A stretch of 47,165 nucleotides of DNA from Chitinophagaceae bacterium (GTDB taxonomy: Bacteria > Bacteroidota > Bacteroidia > Chitinophagales > Chitinophagaceae). Position numbers and translations under genes: made by a program. This document shows, piece by piece, positions 39,530 to 47,165 of this stretch. The notes under the pieces are model-generated. The model did no database searches. It was given only the letters and a program-made list of their open reading frames with translations, and was not told the origin of the DNA. The stretch is from NCBI GenBank assembly GCA_947476485.1, contig CANJQU010000022.1:1-47165 (forward strand), in the 5' to 3' direction. Position 1 is the stretch's first letter. Each line of letters begins with the position of its first letter.

Positions 39530-42478
39530 ATGATTAAACTATTTACCCTGACACTTCTGCTATGCCTCATTTCGATCGTATCATTTGCGGTTAGCCCGAT
39601 CAGCGGCACAACAAGCGTATGTGCGGGTGGATCAAGAACTTTATCAGATTCTACACCCGGCGGACATTGGAGCAGCAGCAATACTGCGGTCGCAACAGTT
39701 GGCTCTTTAACCGGGGTAGTTACTGGTGTCTCAGCAGGTACCTGCACCATTATATATACCGTTGGCACGGACATTGCAACCGCTATATTCACTGTTAATC
39801 CGGCGGCAGGCCCAATCTCGGGCGGCACGACAGTAGCAGCAGGATCAACAATGACCCTTACTGACGTAGTCTCGGGCGGCACCTGGAGCAGTAATACTAC
39901 TTCGGTTGCTACAATAGGTTCATCCACTGGTGTGGTAACCGGCATCTCGGCGGGCACCACCACCATCTACTATGCTACCCCCGGTGGCTGCTATACCTAT
40001 CTTGTAATAAGCGTTACGGGCATCGCACCCGTACAGCCCATTAGTGGCGCGGCAATTGTCTGTGTCGGCTCCTCCGGAACTTTATCAGATGCTACCGCCG
40101 GCGGGCACTGGAGCAGCAGCAATACGTCTATTGCTACCGTGGGCTCAACTACCGGCATTGCTACCTGCGTTTCAGCAGGCACCTGCACCATTACCTATAC
40201 GGCAGGAGCTGGTATGGCAACAATTACATTTACAGTAACACCGGCCGCAGCGCCAATCACGGGTGGCGCTACCGTTGTTGTGGGCTCCACATTGTCGTTG
40301 AGTGATGCCACTCCGGGCGGCACCTGGAGCACCAGCGGCACCTCCGTAGCAACGATTGGTTCACTATCGGGTGTATTGACTGGTCTATCGCCCGGCACCG
40401 TAAATGTTTATTATTTGCTACCCGGCGGCTGCACTGCTTATCTTATTGTAACAGTTACACCCACGGTTGTCTTACACGGCATCAATGGCATACCCAATGT
40501 TTGCGTTGGAAGTACAGGAACATTAACCGACTCTACCGCAGGCGGGCATTGGACCAGCAGCAATATTTCCGTTGCTGCCGTAGGTTCTTCAACCGGAGTG
40601 GTAACAGGCGTTTCAGCCGGCACATGCACTATTACTTATACGGTGGGCGCCAGTTATGTAACAGCAACTTTTACAGTCAATGCAACCGCTCCTATCGCTG
40701 GCGCTACTACTGTATCTGCCGGATCAACAATAGCATTATCTGACGACGTTTCTGGCGGCACCTGGCTGAGCAGCGATCCTTCTGTTGCGTCCGTAGGGTC
40801 ATCCACAGGTGTAGTAACCGGTGTGTCTGCAGGAACGGTCAGTATCTACTATGTAAATCCCGCTGGTTGCGGAACATATGTTATCGTAACAGTTACTGCA
40901 ACTATCCCCATCCATAGCATTAACGGCGTTGCTACTGTGTGCGTTGGTTTCACCACGGTGCTCAGCGACTCAACAACCGGGGGACACTGGAGCAGCAGTA
41001 ATACCACAGTAGCCACCATAGGCTCGTCAACCGGCATTGTAACAGGCGTTTCGGCGGGCACATGTACCATTACCTATGCCATCGGCCCGGGCATCGCTAC
41101 CATCACATTTACAGTTAATGCCGCGGCACCTATATCGGGCAGCACCACTGTATCGGTTGGATCGGCAATAACATTGTCTGATTCCGTTTCAGGAGGCACA
41201 TGGCTCAGCAGCGACGCGACCGTTGCGACCGTCGGTTCAGCTACCGGTATCGTAGCCGGTGTATCCGCAGGTACAGCAAATATCTATTACATAAATCCGG
41301 CAGGCTGTGCCGCTCATATTGTTGTGACGGTTACCCCTGCTGCCGCCGTCCCCGGCATCCGGGGCGCCACTGTTGTTTGCATAGGTGGCACAAGAACCCT
41401 GACAGACTCAACTGCGGGAGGACAATGGAGCAGCAGTAATACGTCCATTGCAACCATTGGCTCATCCACCGGCATTGTTACCGGCGTTTCGCCCGGTACA
41501 TCAACCATTACCTATACTGTCGGCGCCAGCTATGCAACCATCACCTTCACCGTTAGCCTGGCTCCTGGCCCCATCTCGGGTGGCACATCCGTATCCGTAG
41601 GTGGTACTCTTTCCCTTACCAATGCGGTTCCCGGAGGAACCTGGCTGAGCAGCAATCCTTCTATCGCCAGTGTGGGCTCCTCTTCCGGTATCGTCACAGG
41701 TATCGCATCCGGCGCTACAAATATTTACTACATGGCATCAGGTGGATGCGGCTCCTATGTTATTGTTTCAGTGACCGGTGGTGGCGCCGCTCTGCATGGC
41801 ATCCATGGTATCACCAATATTTGCCCCGGCCTTACCAGTACCTTAACAGACTCCACCGCTGGTGGGCACTGGAGCAGCAGCAACATAGCCATAGCAACAG
41901 TTGGCGCATTCACAGGTGTGGTAACCGGTATTGCCCCAGGCACGACAACAATTTCGTATACAGTTGGTGCCAGCATTACCACCATCCTGTTCACAGTTAG
42001 CCCTGCCGCGGGTCCTGTTATGGGAAGTTCCTCTGTAACATCGGGCACTACCACAACATTGAGCGATGCAGTTCCCGGAGGGTCATGGACTACCAGCAAC
42101 TCTGCCGTTGCCACGATCGGCTCTTCCTCCGGCATTGTTATGGGCGTGTCTGCCGGCAGTGTGAATATTTACTATATAACTCCGGCGGGCTGCGCCACCT
42201 ATCATACTATGACGGTGATTGCATCACCCGGCTTCAGTCTCTTTCCTAATCCTGCTTCCGACCGGCTATATATTTACTGGCAGGATCAGTCTATGGGCCA
42301 GGCTGTAGTAACCCTCTCCGATATGTCGGGCCACATCGTTTACCGTTCCCCTATTGACTTCACCACATCCGTTGGCCAGGTTGAAATACCTGTTTCCCGA
42401 TTAGAGACTGGAATATACTTATACGACATTGCAAGCGGCAACACGCATACCGCAGGCAGAATAAATGTTGCAAGATGA
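39530..42478 (+). CDS. T9SS-exported protein with twelve alternating BIG2 repeats
   Basis: 982 residues: signal peptide (LFTLTLLLCLISIVSFA), then twelve BIG2-type domains of 71-76 residues, then a T9SS type A domain from about residue 903 (FSLFPNPASDRLYIYW ... LETGIYLYDIASG). The domains alternate strictly. Type A has a VCxG strand, GGHWSSSNT and GTCTITYT. Type B has GGTWxS and NIYYxxPxGC. Six A-B pairs of about 147 residues are present. Ordered tandem Ig domains suggest a rod-like surface protein. The regular Cys pattern could allow disulfides in the exported protein. Confidence 0.9.
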   Translation: MIKLFTLTLLLCLISIVSFAVSPISGTTSVCAGGSRTLSDSTPGGHWSSSNTAVATVGSLTGVVTGVSAGTCTIIYTVGTDIATAIFTVNPAAGPISGGTTVAAGSTMTLTDVVSGGTWSSNTTSVATIGSSTGVVTGISAGTTTIYYATPGGCYTYLVISVTGIAPVQPISGAAIVCVGSSGTLSDATAGGHWSSSNTSIATVGSTTGIATCVSAGTCTITYTAGAGMATITFTVTPAAAPITGGATVVVGSTLSLSDATPGGTWSTSGTSVATIGSLSGVLTGLSPGTVNVYYLLPGGCTAYLIVTVTPTVVLHGINGIPNVCVGSTGTLTDSTAGGHWTSSNISVAAVGSSTGVVTGVSAGTCTITYTVGASYVTATFTVNATAPIAGATTVSAGSTIALSDDVSGGTWLSSDPSVASVGSSTGVVTGVSAGTVSIYYVNPAGCGTYVIVTVTATIPIHSINGVATVCVGFTTVLSDSTTGGHWSSSNTTVATIGSSTGIVTGVSAGTCTITYAIGPGIATITFTVNAAAPISGSTTVSVGSAITLSDSVSGGTWLSSDATVATVGSATGIVAGVSAGTANIYYINPAGCAAHIVVTVTPAAAVPGIRGATVVCIGGTRTLTDSTAGGQWSSSNTSIATIGSSTGIVTGVSPGTSTITYTVGASYATITFTVSLAPGPISGGTSVSVGGTLSLTNAVPGGTWLSSNPSIASVGSSSGIVTGIASGATNIYYMASGGCGSYVIVSVTGGGAALHGIHGITNICPGLTSTLTDSTAGGHWSSSNIAIATVGAFTGVVTGIAPGTTTISYTVGASITTILFTVSPAAGPVMGSSSVTSGTTTTLSDAVPGGSWTTSNSAVATIGSSSGIVMGVSAGSVNIYYITPAGCATYHTMTVIASPGFSLFPNPASDRLYIYWQDQSMGQAVVTLSDMSGHIVYRSPIDFTTSVGQVEIPVSRLETGIYLYDIASGNTHTAGRINVAR
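39599..42235 (+). repeat. Six A-B pairs of BIG2-encoding DNA repeats
   Basis: The DNA encoding the twelve domains repeats with a period of about 440 bp (two domains). Recurrent blocks are GG(C/A)GGCACCTGG, CACTGGAGCAGCAG and ACCGG(T/C)(A/G)T(T/C)GTAACAGGCGTTTC-like sequences. Divergence between units is moderate, so the array is old enough to have drifted or is under selection. Confidence 0.7.
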
Positions 42479-42505
42479 TAGTGGTTCAAACAAAACCTTA
42501 TCAAT

Positions 42506-42534
42506 AAAGGGTGCCTCAAAAGGCACTTTTTTTT
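42506..42534 (+). terminator. Intrinsic terminator
   Basis: AAAGGGTGCC and GGCACTTTTTTTT form a stem around TCAAAA, 28 bp after the stop of the large BIG2 gene, with a long T tract. Confidence 0.9.
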
Positions 42535-42562
42535 GTTAAGAAAGCTTTCACAGGCTAAACTG

Positions 42563-42570
42563 TATATTTG
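42563..42570 (+). promoter_or_regulatory. -7 promoter box for the L,D-transpeptidase gene
   Basis: TATATTTG matches TAnnTTTG, 20 bp before the ATG at 42590; the gene follows a terminator and so needs its own promoter. Confidence 0.5.
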
Positions 42571-42589
42571 TCAAACCCACCAGTAACGT

Positions 42590-43363
42590 ATGGCTTTGAA
42601 AGTAAAAACGGTTTTGATGACATGGATCGGCATAATTGCCTGTCTTTACACGCCGGTTTTATTTGCCCAGGAAGACTCTGCGAGTTTCAGAGCGGCCCAG
42701 TTCGCCTCCTCCCGCGTATCCGACTCATGGAAAAAATACAACGACACGCTGGAAAAAGAATTCCGTAAAAAGAACATTACCTACCCGCCGAAGGACATTT
42801 ACTTACGTGCCTTTAAATCCCAGAATGAAATGGAGCTGTGGGCACGTAATAATGAGAGCAGCGAATACAAACTCGTTAAAACCTACCACGTATGTGCAAT
42901 TTCCGGGGCACTTGGCCCAAAACGCATGCGGGGAGACCGGCAGGTACCGGAAGGCTATTATTTCATTGAAGACTTCAACAATGCCAGTGACTTCTACCTT
43001 TCCCTGCAACTCAATTACCCTAACTATTCCGACCTCTTACTTGGCAACCAGGAGACCGGCGGCGATATTTATATACACGGTGGCTGCGTTACAGTTGGCT
43101 GCCTGCCCATGACCAACCCCGGCATCCAGGAGATATATACTGTGTGTCTTAATGCGCGGATCAATGGCCAGCAATACATTCCGGTTCATATCCTCCCTAC
43201 CCGCCTCAACAAAAACGGCATGTCATACCTGAACAGGGAATTCCCCAACGACCCGGTAAAACGCCAGTTCTGGGCCGACCTGAAAACCGGCTACGATTAT
43301 TTCGAAAAATACCATAAGTTAATGCCGGTAATGTACTCACCGGAGGGGAAATATGTCAACTGA
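42590..43363 (+). CDS. L,D-transpeptidase (YafK/YkuD-type)
   Basis: 257 residues with a signal peptide (LMTWIGIIACLYTPVLFAQ). The YkuD catalytic motif appears as DIYIHGGCVTVGCLPMTNP, with His163 and Cys166/Cys171; the later cysteine in VGCLPM fits the active site of YafK-type enzymes. Such enzymes form 3-3 peptide cross-links or cut the link between the peptidoglycan and lipoproteins. Upstream FPLRAFKSQNEMELWARNN-like sequence matches the family N-terminal part (YLRAFKSQNEMELW). It acts in the periplasm on cell-wall peptides. The following gene is a DUF4249 lipoprotein on the same strand. Confidence 0.9.
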   Translation: MALKVKTVLMTWIGIIACLYTPVLFAQEDSASFRAAQFASSRVSDSWKKYNDTLEKEFRKKNITYPPKDIYLRAFKSQNEMELWARNNESSEYKLVKTYHVCAISGALGPKRMRGDRQVPEGYYFIEDFNNASDFYLSLQLNYPNYSDLLLGNQETGGDIYIHGGCVTVGCLPMTNPGIQEIYTVCLNARINGQQYIPVHILPTRLNKNGMSYLNREFPNDPVKRQFWADLKTGYDYFEKYHKLMPVMYSPEGKYVN

Positions 43364-43382
43364 GGCGAAATATCAAAACCCG

Positions 43383-43390
43383 TATCTTTG
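43383..43390 (+). promoter_or_regulatory. -7 promoter box before the DUF4249 gene
   Basis: TATCTTTG matches TAnnTTTG but is only 10 bp before the ATG at 43401, so either the mRNA is almost leaderless or translation starts at the in-frame ATG at 43422. Confidence 0.5.
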
Positions 43391-43400
43391 CACTCCATAA

Positions 43401-44318
43401 ATGAAGCCCTTTTACCAAAATATGACGCACAGGTTAAGACTAATCATCGCATTCTTATTTGTAATCTCCCTCGCTTCCTGCCAGAAAGAGGTGCACATCA
43501 ATCTTGGCTCTGCTCCGCCACAGGTAGTTGTACAGGGGGCTATTGAGACCAATCTCCCCCCGTATGTAGTGCTTACCAGTACCATCGGTTTTTTCAACAG
43601 TGTGGATCTCACCACACTTCAGAACAGTTTTTTGCACGGCGCACTTATAACCGTATCAGATGGGACTAATACAGTAACACTGAAGGAGTATTCCATCGAT
43701 ACAGGCAGTAACAGTAAGTTTTTCGTCTATTCGGTAGATACTGCCACTACTGCAGGCATTATGTATGGCCAGGTAGAAAAGTATTATACGCTTAGCGTCA
43801 CATACAATGGAGTTACTTACAAATCAGTCACAAAGATCCCTGCCCCGAAAGGTGTTGACACCCTCTGGTTCGCTCCGCCTATTTTCACAAACGACAAAAC
43901 ACCCGATAGCGCCGTTACGCTATATGCCAACTATTCCGACCCGGATACACTGGGTAATTATGTACGGTATTTCACCAGGAGAAATAATGAACAATACTAC
44001 CCCTCCGGCATATTCTCTGACGATATTGTAAATGGCAAGATCATCAGGAATATTGATCTTTATGCTGGCTATGACGATAGCACCAATGTAAACGGTGATT
44101 CACTCAGGTATTTCTACCCCGGCGATACGGTAACACTCAAATGGTCCGAAATAGACAAAGGAGTTTATGAGTTTTGGAACACATACCAATTTGCGAGCAA
44201 TGCTATCGGCAACCCGTTTTCCTCGCCTATAAATGTGAAAACAAATATGACAAATGGCGCGCTGGGCGTATGGTGTGGCTACGGCACTTTGCTTAGCACT
44301 ATTGTAGTGCCGCATTGA
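43401..44318 (+). CDS. DUF4249 family lipoprotein
   Basis: 305 residues with a lipoprotein signal (LIIAFLFVISLASCQKE, lipobox LASC). The mature N-terminus PQVVVQGAIETNLPPYVVLT, then ITVSDGTNTVTLKE and YYTLSVTYNGVTYKSVTKIP, is typical of DUF4249 proteins. These Bacteroidota lipoproteins are often encoded next to TonB-dependent receptors and are thought to help bind or process a ligand. No such receptor is adjacent here, so it may be a stray member. ATG 43401 or 43422 is possible; the box at 43383 favours the second. Confidence 0.85.
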   Translation: MKPFYQNMTHRLRLIIAFLFVISLASCQKEVHINLGSAPPQVVVQGAIETNLPPYVVLTSTIGFFNSVDLTTLQNSFLHGALITVSDGTNTVTLKEYSIDTGSNSKFFVYSVDTATTAGIMYGQVEKYYTLSVTYNGVTYKSVTKIPAPKGVDTLWFAPPIFTNDKTPDSAVTLYANYSDPDTLGNYVRYFTRRNNEQYYPSGIFSDDIVNGKIIRNIDLYAGYDDSTNVNGDSLRYFYPGDTVTLKWSEIDKGVYEFWNTYQFASNAIGNPFSSPINVKTNMTNGALGVWCGYGTLLSTIVVPH

Positions 44319-44349
44319 TGTAGCTCCATCTAAAATACCAATAACCGTA

Positions 44350-44386
44350 TTTTGAAATCGTCTACCACATTTCAAATTTCTTTTGC
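44350..44386 (+). terminator. AT-rich terminator candidate
   Basis: TTTGAAAT (44351-44358) and ATTTCAAA (44369-44376) form an 8-bp stem followed by TTTCTTTT, after the DUF4249 stop codon. The stem is weak because it is A/T rich. Confidence 0.45.
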
Positions 44387-44417
44387 ATCTTCGTGATCCA
44401 ATTAAAGAATTCCCAAA

Positions 44418-45365
44418 ATGAGTGATATAGAAAAAGTACACTGCTTTATTATAGGTTCAGGACCTGCCGGATACACAGCAGCAATATATGCAGCCCGTGC
44501 AAACCTAAAGCCGGTACTATACCAGGGACTGCAACCCGGTGGCCAGCTTACCATAACAACCGATGTAGAGAACTACCCCGGCTATCCTAATGGCGTTATG
44601 GGCCCACAGATGATGGTGGATTTCGAACAGCAGGCACAGCGCATGGGCGCAGACATCCGCTGGGGCATGGTCACCAAAGTTGACCTCTCCAAAAAACCTT
44701 TCAGAATAGAAATAGACGAAGAAAAGTGGATAGAGGCCGATGCCGTAATTATCGCCACAGGTGCATCCGCAAAATGGCTGGGACTTGAATCTGAAGACCG
44801 GCTCAACGGCCACGGAGTATCCGCATGTGCCGTGTGCGATGGATTTTTCTTCAAGAACCAGGAAGTTGCTATTGTAGGCGCGGGAGATACTGCCTGCGAA
44901 GAAGCTCTGTACCTTTCAAAACTCTGCACTAATGTGCACATGTTCATTCGTCGCCACGAAATGCGCGCCAGCAAAGTGATGCAGGACCGTGTAATGAAAA
45001 CCGCCAACATCAAAGTATACTGGAATACTGATACAGTTGAAGTGCTGGGAGAGCATAAGGTAGACAGCGTGAAAGTCCGCAACACGCAAACGAACGAGGA
45101 AAGCGTCATACCGGTAAAAGCATTTTTCGTAGCCATCGGCCATCAACCAAACTCAGACCTTTTCAAAGGTATGCTGGACATGGACGATCAGGGCTACCTC
45201 ATCACACAGCCCGGCTCTACCCGCACCAATATCGAAGGCGTTTTTGCCTGCGGCGATGTGCAGGATAAAATATACAGGCAGGCAGTAAGCGCAGCCGGCA
45301 GTGGCTGTATGGCAGCCCTGGATGCAGAACGCTACCTCGGCGCGCTGGAACATCACGGCGGCTAA
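44418..45365 (+). CDS. trxB: Thioredoxin reductase
   Basis: FAD/NADPH-dependent enzyme that reduces thioredoxin. 315 residues. FAD motif IIGSGPAGYTAAIYAARANL at the N-terminus, redox motif CAVCDG (Cys137 and Cys140), NADPH motif VAIVGAGDTACEEALYLSKL, and the C-terminal FAD segment GVFACGDVQDKIYRQAVSAA. All positions fit low-molecular-weight bacterial TrxB. The start codon is the ATG at 44418, with a GPAGYT N-terminus as expected. The 99-bp gap before it holds the AT-rich hairpin. It maintains cytosolic thiols and supports ribonucleotide reductase. Thioredoxin itself is not nearby. Confidence 0.97.
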   Translation: MSDIEKVHCFIIGSGPAGYTAAIYAARANLKPVLYQGLQPGGQLTITTDVENYPGYPNGVMGPQMMVDFEQQAQRMGADIRWGMVTKVDLSKKPFRIEIDEEKWIEADAVIIATGASAKWLGLESEDRLNGHGVSACAVCDGFFFKNQEVAIVGAGDTACEEALYLSKLCTNVHMFIRRHEMRASKVMQDRVMKTANIKVYWNTDTVEVLGEHKVDSVKVRNTQTNEESVIPVKAFFVAIGHQPNSDLFKGMLDMDDQGYLITQPGSTRTNIEGVFACGDVQDKIYRQAVSAAGSGCMAALDAERYLGALEHHGG

Positions 45366-45422
45366 TGGAACGACCGGAGCATCTTTTATGTTGATATAGC
45401 TGGTAGCCTCTAAAAACACCTG

Positions 45423-46349
45423 ATGTTGAAAAAGCACCTCTGTTGCATATTACTCTTGCTTGCCTCAATCACACTCCGCGCACAGAGTGAAGATAAGCCA
45501 TTCATCATCACCCTCGGCATAGCGCAGGATGGCGGTTACCCGCATATGGGCTGCATAAAGCAATGCTGCAACCAGGCATGGGTCCATGACACCATGAAAC
45601 GATGGGTCGTATCCCTCGCATTGGTAGACCCGGCCACAAAAAAATGGTGGCTTTTCGAAGCGACTCCCGATATAAAAGAACAACTTCACTATTTCCAGTC
45701 GCTCACACAGGGACAATACCGCTTCCTCCCTGAAGGTATATTTGTAACGCACGCACACATAGGTCATTATACCGGCCTTATGGAACTTGGCAAGGAAGTA
45801 ATGAGCACAAAGGAAGTTCCGGTATACGCCCTGCCACGCATGAGCGCTTTCCTTGAAACAAATGGCCCATGGAGCCAACTCATCAGCATGCACAACATAG
45901 CATTGCCATCGATGCGGGCAGACACGCCCGTTCGGCTTACATCAAACATTTCAGTCACAGCATTTACCGTGCCTCACCGCGATGAATATTCTGAGACGGC
46001 CGGCTTTGAAATAAATGCAGGAAACAAAAAGTACCTGTTCATCCCTGATGTTAACAAATGGGACAAGTGGGAGAGAAACATAGTAGACGAAGTGAAAAAT
46101 GTGGATATCGCCTTTCTGGATGCAACTTTCTATGAAGCGGGCGAGCTGCCCGGTCGCAATATCAGCGAGGTGCCACACCCTTTTGTCAGCGAAACAATGA
46201 AGCTATTTCAGGCTGAGCCACCAACAATAAGAGCAAAGGTCTGCTTCATTCATTTTAATCACACCAACCCGCTGATGTGGGATCCCGCCAAACGGACACT
46301 GGTTGAAAAAAATGGGTTCCTGGTATCTGGACAGGGGAAACGCTACTGA
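45423..46349 (+). CDS. PqqB-like metallo-beta-lactamase-fold hydrolase
   Basis: 308 residues with a signal peptide (HLCCILLLLASITLRAQ). The fold begins FIITLGIAQDGGYPHMGCIK, a PqqB-like start with a CxQCC cysteine cluster, and the metal-binding motif is THAHIGHYTGL (His110, His112, His115). Later DEYSETAGFEINAGNKKYLF and PDVNKWDKWERNIVDEVKNV match PqqB-type proteins. In PQQ producers PqqB is a cytosolic factor for cofactor synthesis; here the signal peptide and absence of other pqq genes suggest a different secreted hydrolase. Confidence 0.8.
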   Translation: MLKKHLCCILLLLASITLRAQSEDKPFIITLGIAQDGGYPHMGCIKQCCNQAWVHDTMKRWVVSLALVDPATKKWWLFEATPDIKEQLHYFQSLTQGQYRFLPEGIFVTHAHIGHYTGLMELGKEVMSTKEVPVYALPRMSAFLETNGPWSQLISMHNIALPSMRADTPVRLTSNISVTAFTVPHRDEYSETAGFEINAGNKKYLFIPDVNKWDKWERNIVDEVKNVDIAFLDATFYEAGELPGRNISEVPHPFVSETMKLFQAEPPTIRAKVCFIHFNHTNPLMWDPAKRTLVEKNGFLVSGQGKRY

Positions 46350-46402
46350 TCCCCTCTACTCTATTGATGTTCATAATTTCCAAGGCATTAAACGAAATTT
46401 TA

Positions 46403-46410
46403 TATTTTTG
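46403..46410 (+). promoter_or_regulatory. -7 promoter box for the final TPR gene
   Basis: TATTTTTG matches TAnnTTTG, 6 bp before the ATG at 46416, which implies a near-leaderless mRNA or a downstream start. Confidence 0.45.
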
Positions 46411-46415
46411 TTAGG

Positions 46416-47165
46416 ATGCGTATTTTTATCGCCACTATCCTCGTTTCGCTGCTAAGTATGCAAGCCTTTGCATCCGCCGAAGATACTGTGCTTAAGCGCC
46501 TGCTAAGCATAAGCAATGATACGCAGCGTATGGATGCATTCCATGATTATGCAGACTATGCGCTGATAGATCATCCCCGCGAGGTGATAAGCATCGGAAG
46601 AGTGCTATTGCACGATGCCGTAGCCGCAGGGAAATTGCCGCAGGTAGCCATGGCCGAAAGAATTATTGGTATCGCCTATGAGAACATAACGGACTATCCC
46701 AAAAGCCTGGAATACTACCTCGGGGCACTACGCATTCACAAAGACATCCTGGACTACCGTGCACAGATCACAGACTTACTCCACATAGCCCGTATTTATG
46801 ATCTCACCGATGACAGGGCCGCTGAGAAAAAATACGTAATGGAGGCAATGGCTATTTGCGATCAGCATGCCGATAATGAAAGAATAAGAAAAAAACGATC
46901 GAACGTGGTCGATTTCCTCGCCACTGTTTATAAAAAAGAAGGCAAATACGATAGCGCTTTCAAATTGTACAATGAAGCCATTGAACTCGCCCGTAAAGAA
47001 AACGACAAATTCCAGCAAATGGGATCGCTGTGCAACATGGCTATCGCTTTAAAGAACACGAAAAATTATGAAGCCTCGCTCTCAAACTACAACAGCGCGC
47101 TCGCCTTGCTCGATACCACTAATGATAAATATGAGATGAGTATTATCGCCGCGAACATGGCTATC
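46416..47165 (+). CDS. TPR-repeat secreted protein, truncated by window end
   Basis: Open for 250 codons to the window edge. The start MRIFIATILVSLLSMQAFAS is a signal peptide. TPR-like helix pairs follow, such as AMAERIIGIAYENITDYPKS-type repeats at about residues 78-110 and YDSAFKLYNEAIELARKEND near 185. It resembles the sensor halves of the three signalling proteins at 20.7-26.5 kb, which also carry a signal and TPRs, so it may belong to the same type of sensor; the output domain lies outside the window. Confidence 0.75.
   Translation, partial: MRIFIATILVSLLSMQAFASAEDTVLKRLLSISNDTQRMDAFHDYADYALIDHPREVISIGRVLLHDAVAAGKLPQVAMAERIIGIAYENITDYPKSLEYYLGALRIHKDILDYRAQITDLLHIARIYDLTDDRAAEKKYVMEAMAICDQHADNERIRKKRSNVVDFLATVYKKEGKYDSAFKLYNEAIELARKENDKFQQMGSLCNMAIALKNTKNYEASLSNYNSALALLDTTNDKYEMSIIAANMAI

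Noticed and set aside
39472-42135. Series of minus-strand open frames of 60-165 codons opposite the BIG2 genes
   Set aside because: They recur with the repeat period and have biased, repetitive composition, so they are mirror images of the plus-strand repeat code.
39530-42478. CRISPR-like repeats
   Set aside because: The repeated DNA is one open frame of Ig-like domains with a signal peptide and sorting tail; there are no short identical repeats with unrelated spacers.

Overview
The window looks like a chromosomal piece of a Bacteroidota bacterium, most likely from the Chitinophagaceae or a close relative. The evidence is internal. There are four secreted proteins with type IX secretion (T9SS) C-terminal sorting domains, and Bacteroidota-typical families (DUF4249, DUF4476, a GldL-like membrane domain). 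Many genes are preceded by the Bacteroidota -7 promoter box TAnnTTTG. The gene content is mostly housekeeping with lineage-specific accessory patches. I saw no tRNA, rRNA, CRISPR array, prophage or intact insertion sequence.

Layout. 1-3.9 kb: a cut-off membrane protein, an NTF2-like protein, pyrR-pyrB (pyrimidine synthesis and its regulator), a GldL-like membrane protein coupled to an FMN split-barrel protein, and a small conserved hypothetical. 3.8-5.07 kb: the only long stretch without a convincing gene. It holds two complete 73-bp hairpin elements in inverted orientation, a degenerate third copy and a near-perfect promoter, and is my best candidate for something undescribed. 5.07-11.3 kb: a beta-barrel protein, accD, smpB, a saccharopine dehydrogenase family enzyme, a MenI-type thioesterase, a TerC membrane protein and a geranylgeranyl-reductase-type flavoprotein. 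11.3-16.7 kb: DUF4476 and DUF4349 proteins, a YqaE/Pmp3-like peptide, the pyruvate dehydrogenase E1 beta subunit, two small envelope proteins, a biotin carrier protein carrying an in-frame palindromic insertion, and a SET-domain protein. 16.8-20.7 kb: a PhoR/PhoB-like two-component pair, an anchored coiled-coil protein and a PolB-type exonuclease.

20.7-26.5 kb: three consecutive, related signalling proteins. Each has a secretion signal, TPR repeats, a coiled coil and one membrane helix. Two end in a class III adenylate cyclase domain and one in a lone histidine-containing dimerisation segment without an ATPase domain. 26.6-29.5 kb: holA and an S15/CocE-type hydrolase. 29.7-34.6 kb: a T9SS protein, a RelE/ParE-type toxin-antitoxin pair bracketed by identical 24-bp promoter repeats, then hmgA and hppD for tyrosine breakdown. 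34.9-42.5 kb: three large T9SS-exported proteins made of bacterial Ig-like (BIG2) repeats, each followed by a strong intrinsic terminator. 42.6-47.2 kb: an L,D-transpeptidase, a DUF4249 lipoprotein, trxB, a PqqB-like metallo-hydrolase and a cut-off TPR protein.

Functionally, pyrR/pyrB and hmgA/hppD are consecutive genes of one pathway each, and the two-component pair and the TPR/cyclase trio are signalling clusters. The BIG2 proteins with the T9SS tails are a surface-adhesion or surface-layer style locus. All assignments come from reading the translated sequences; no database search was run.
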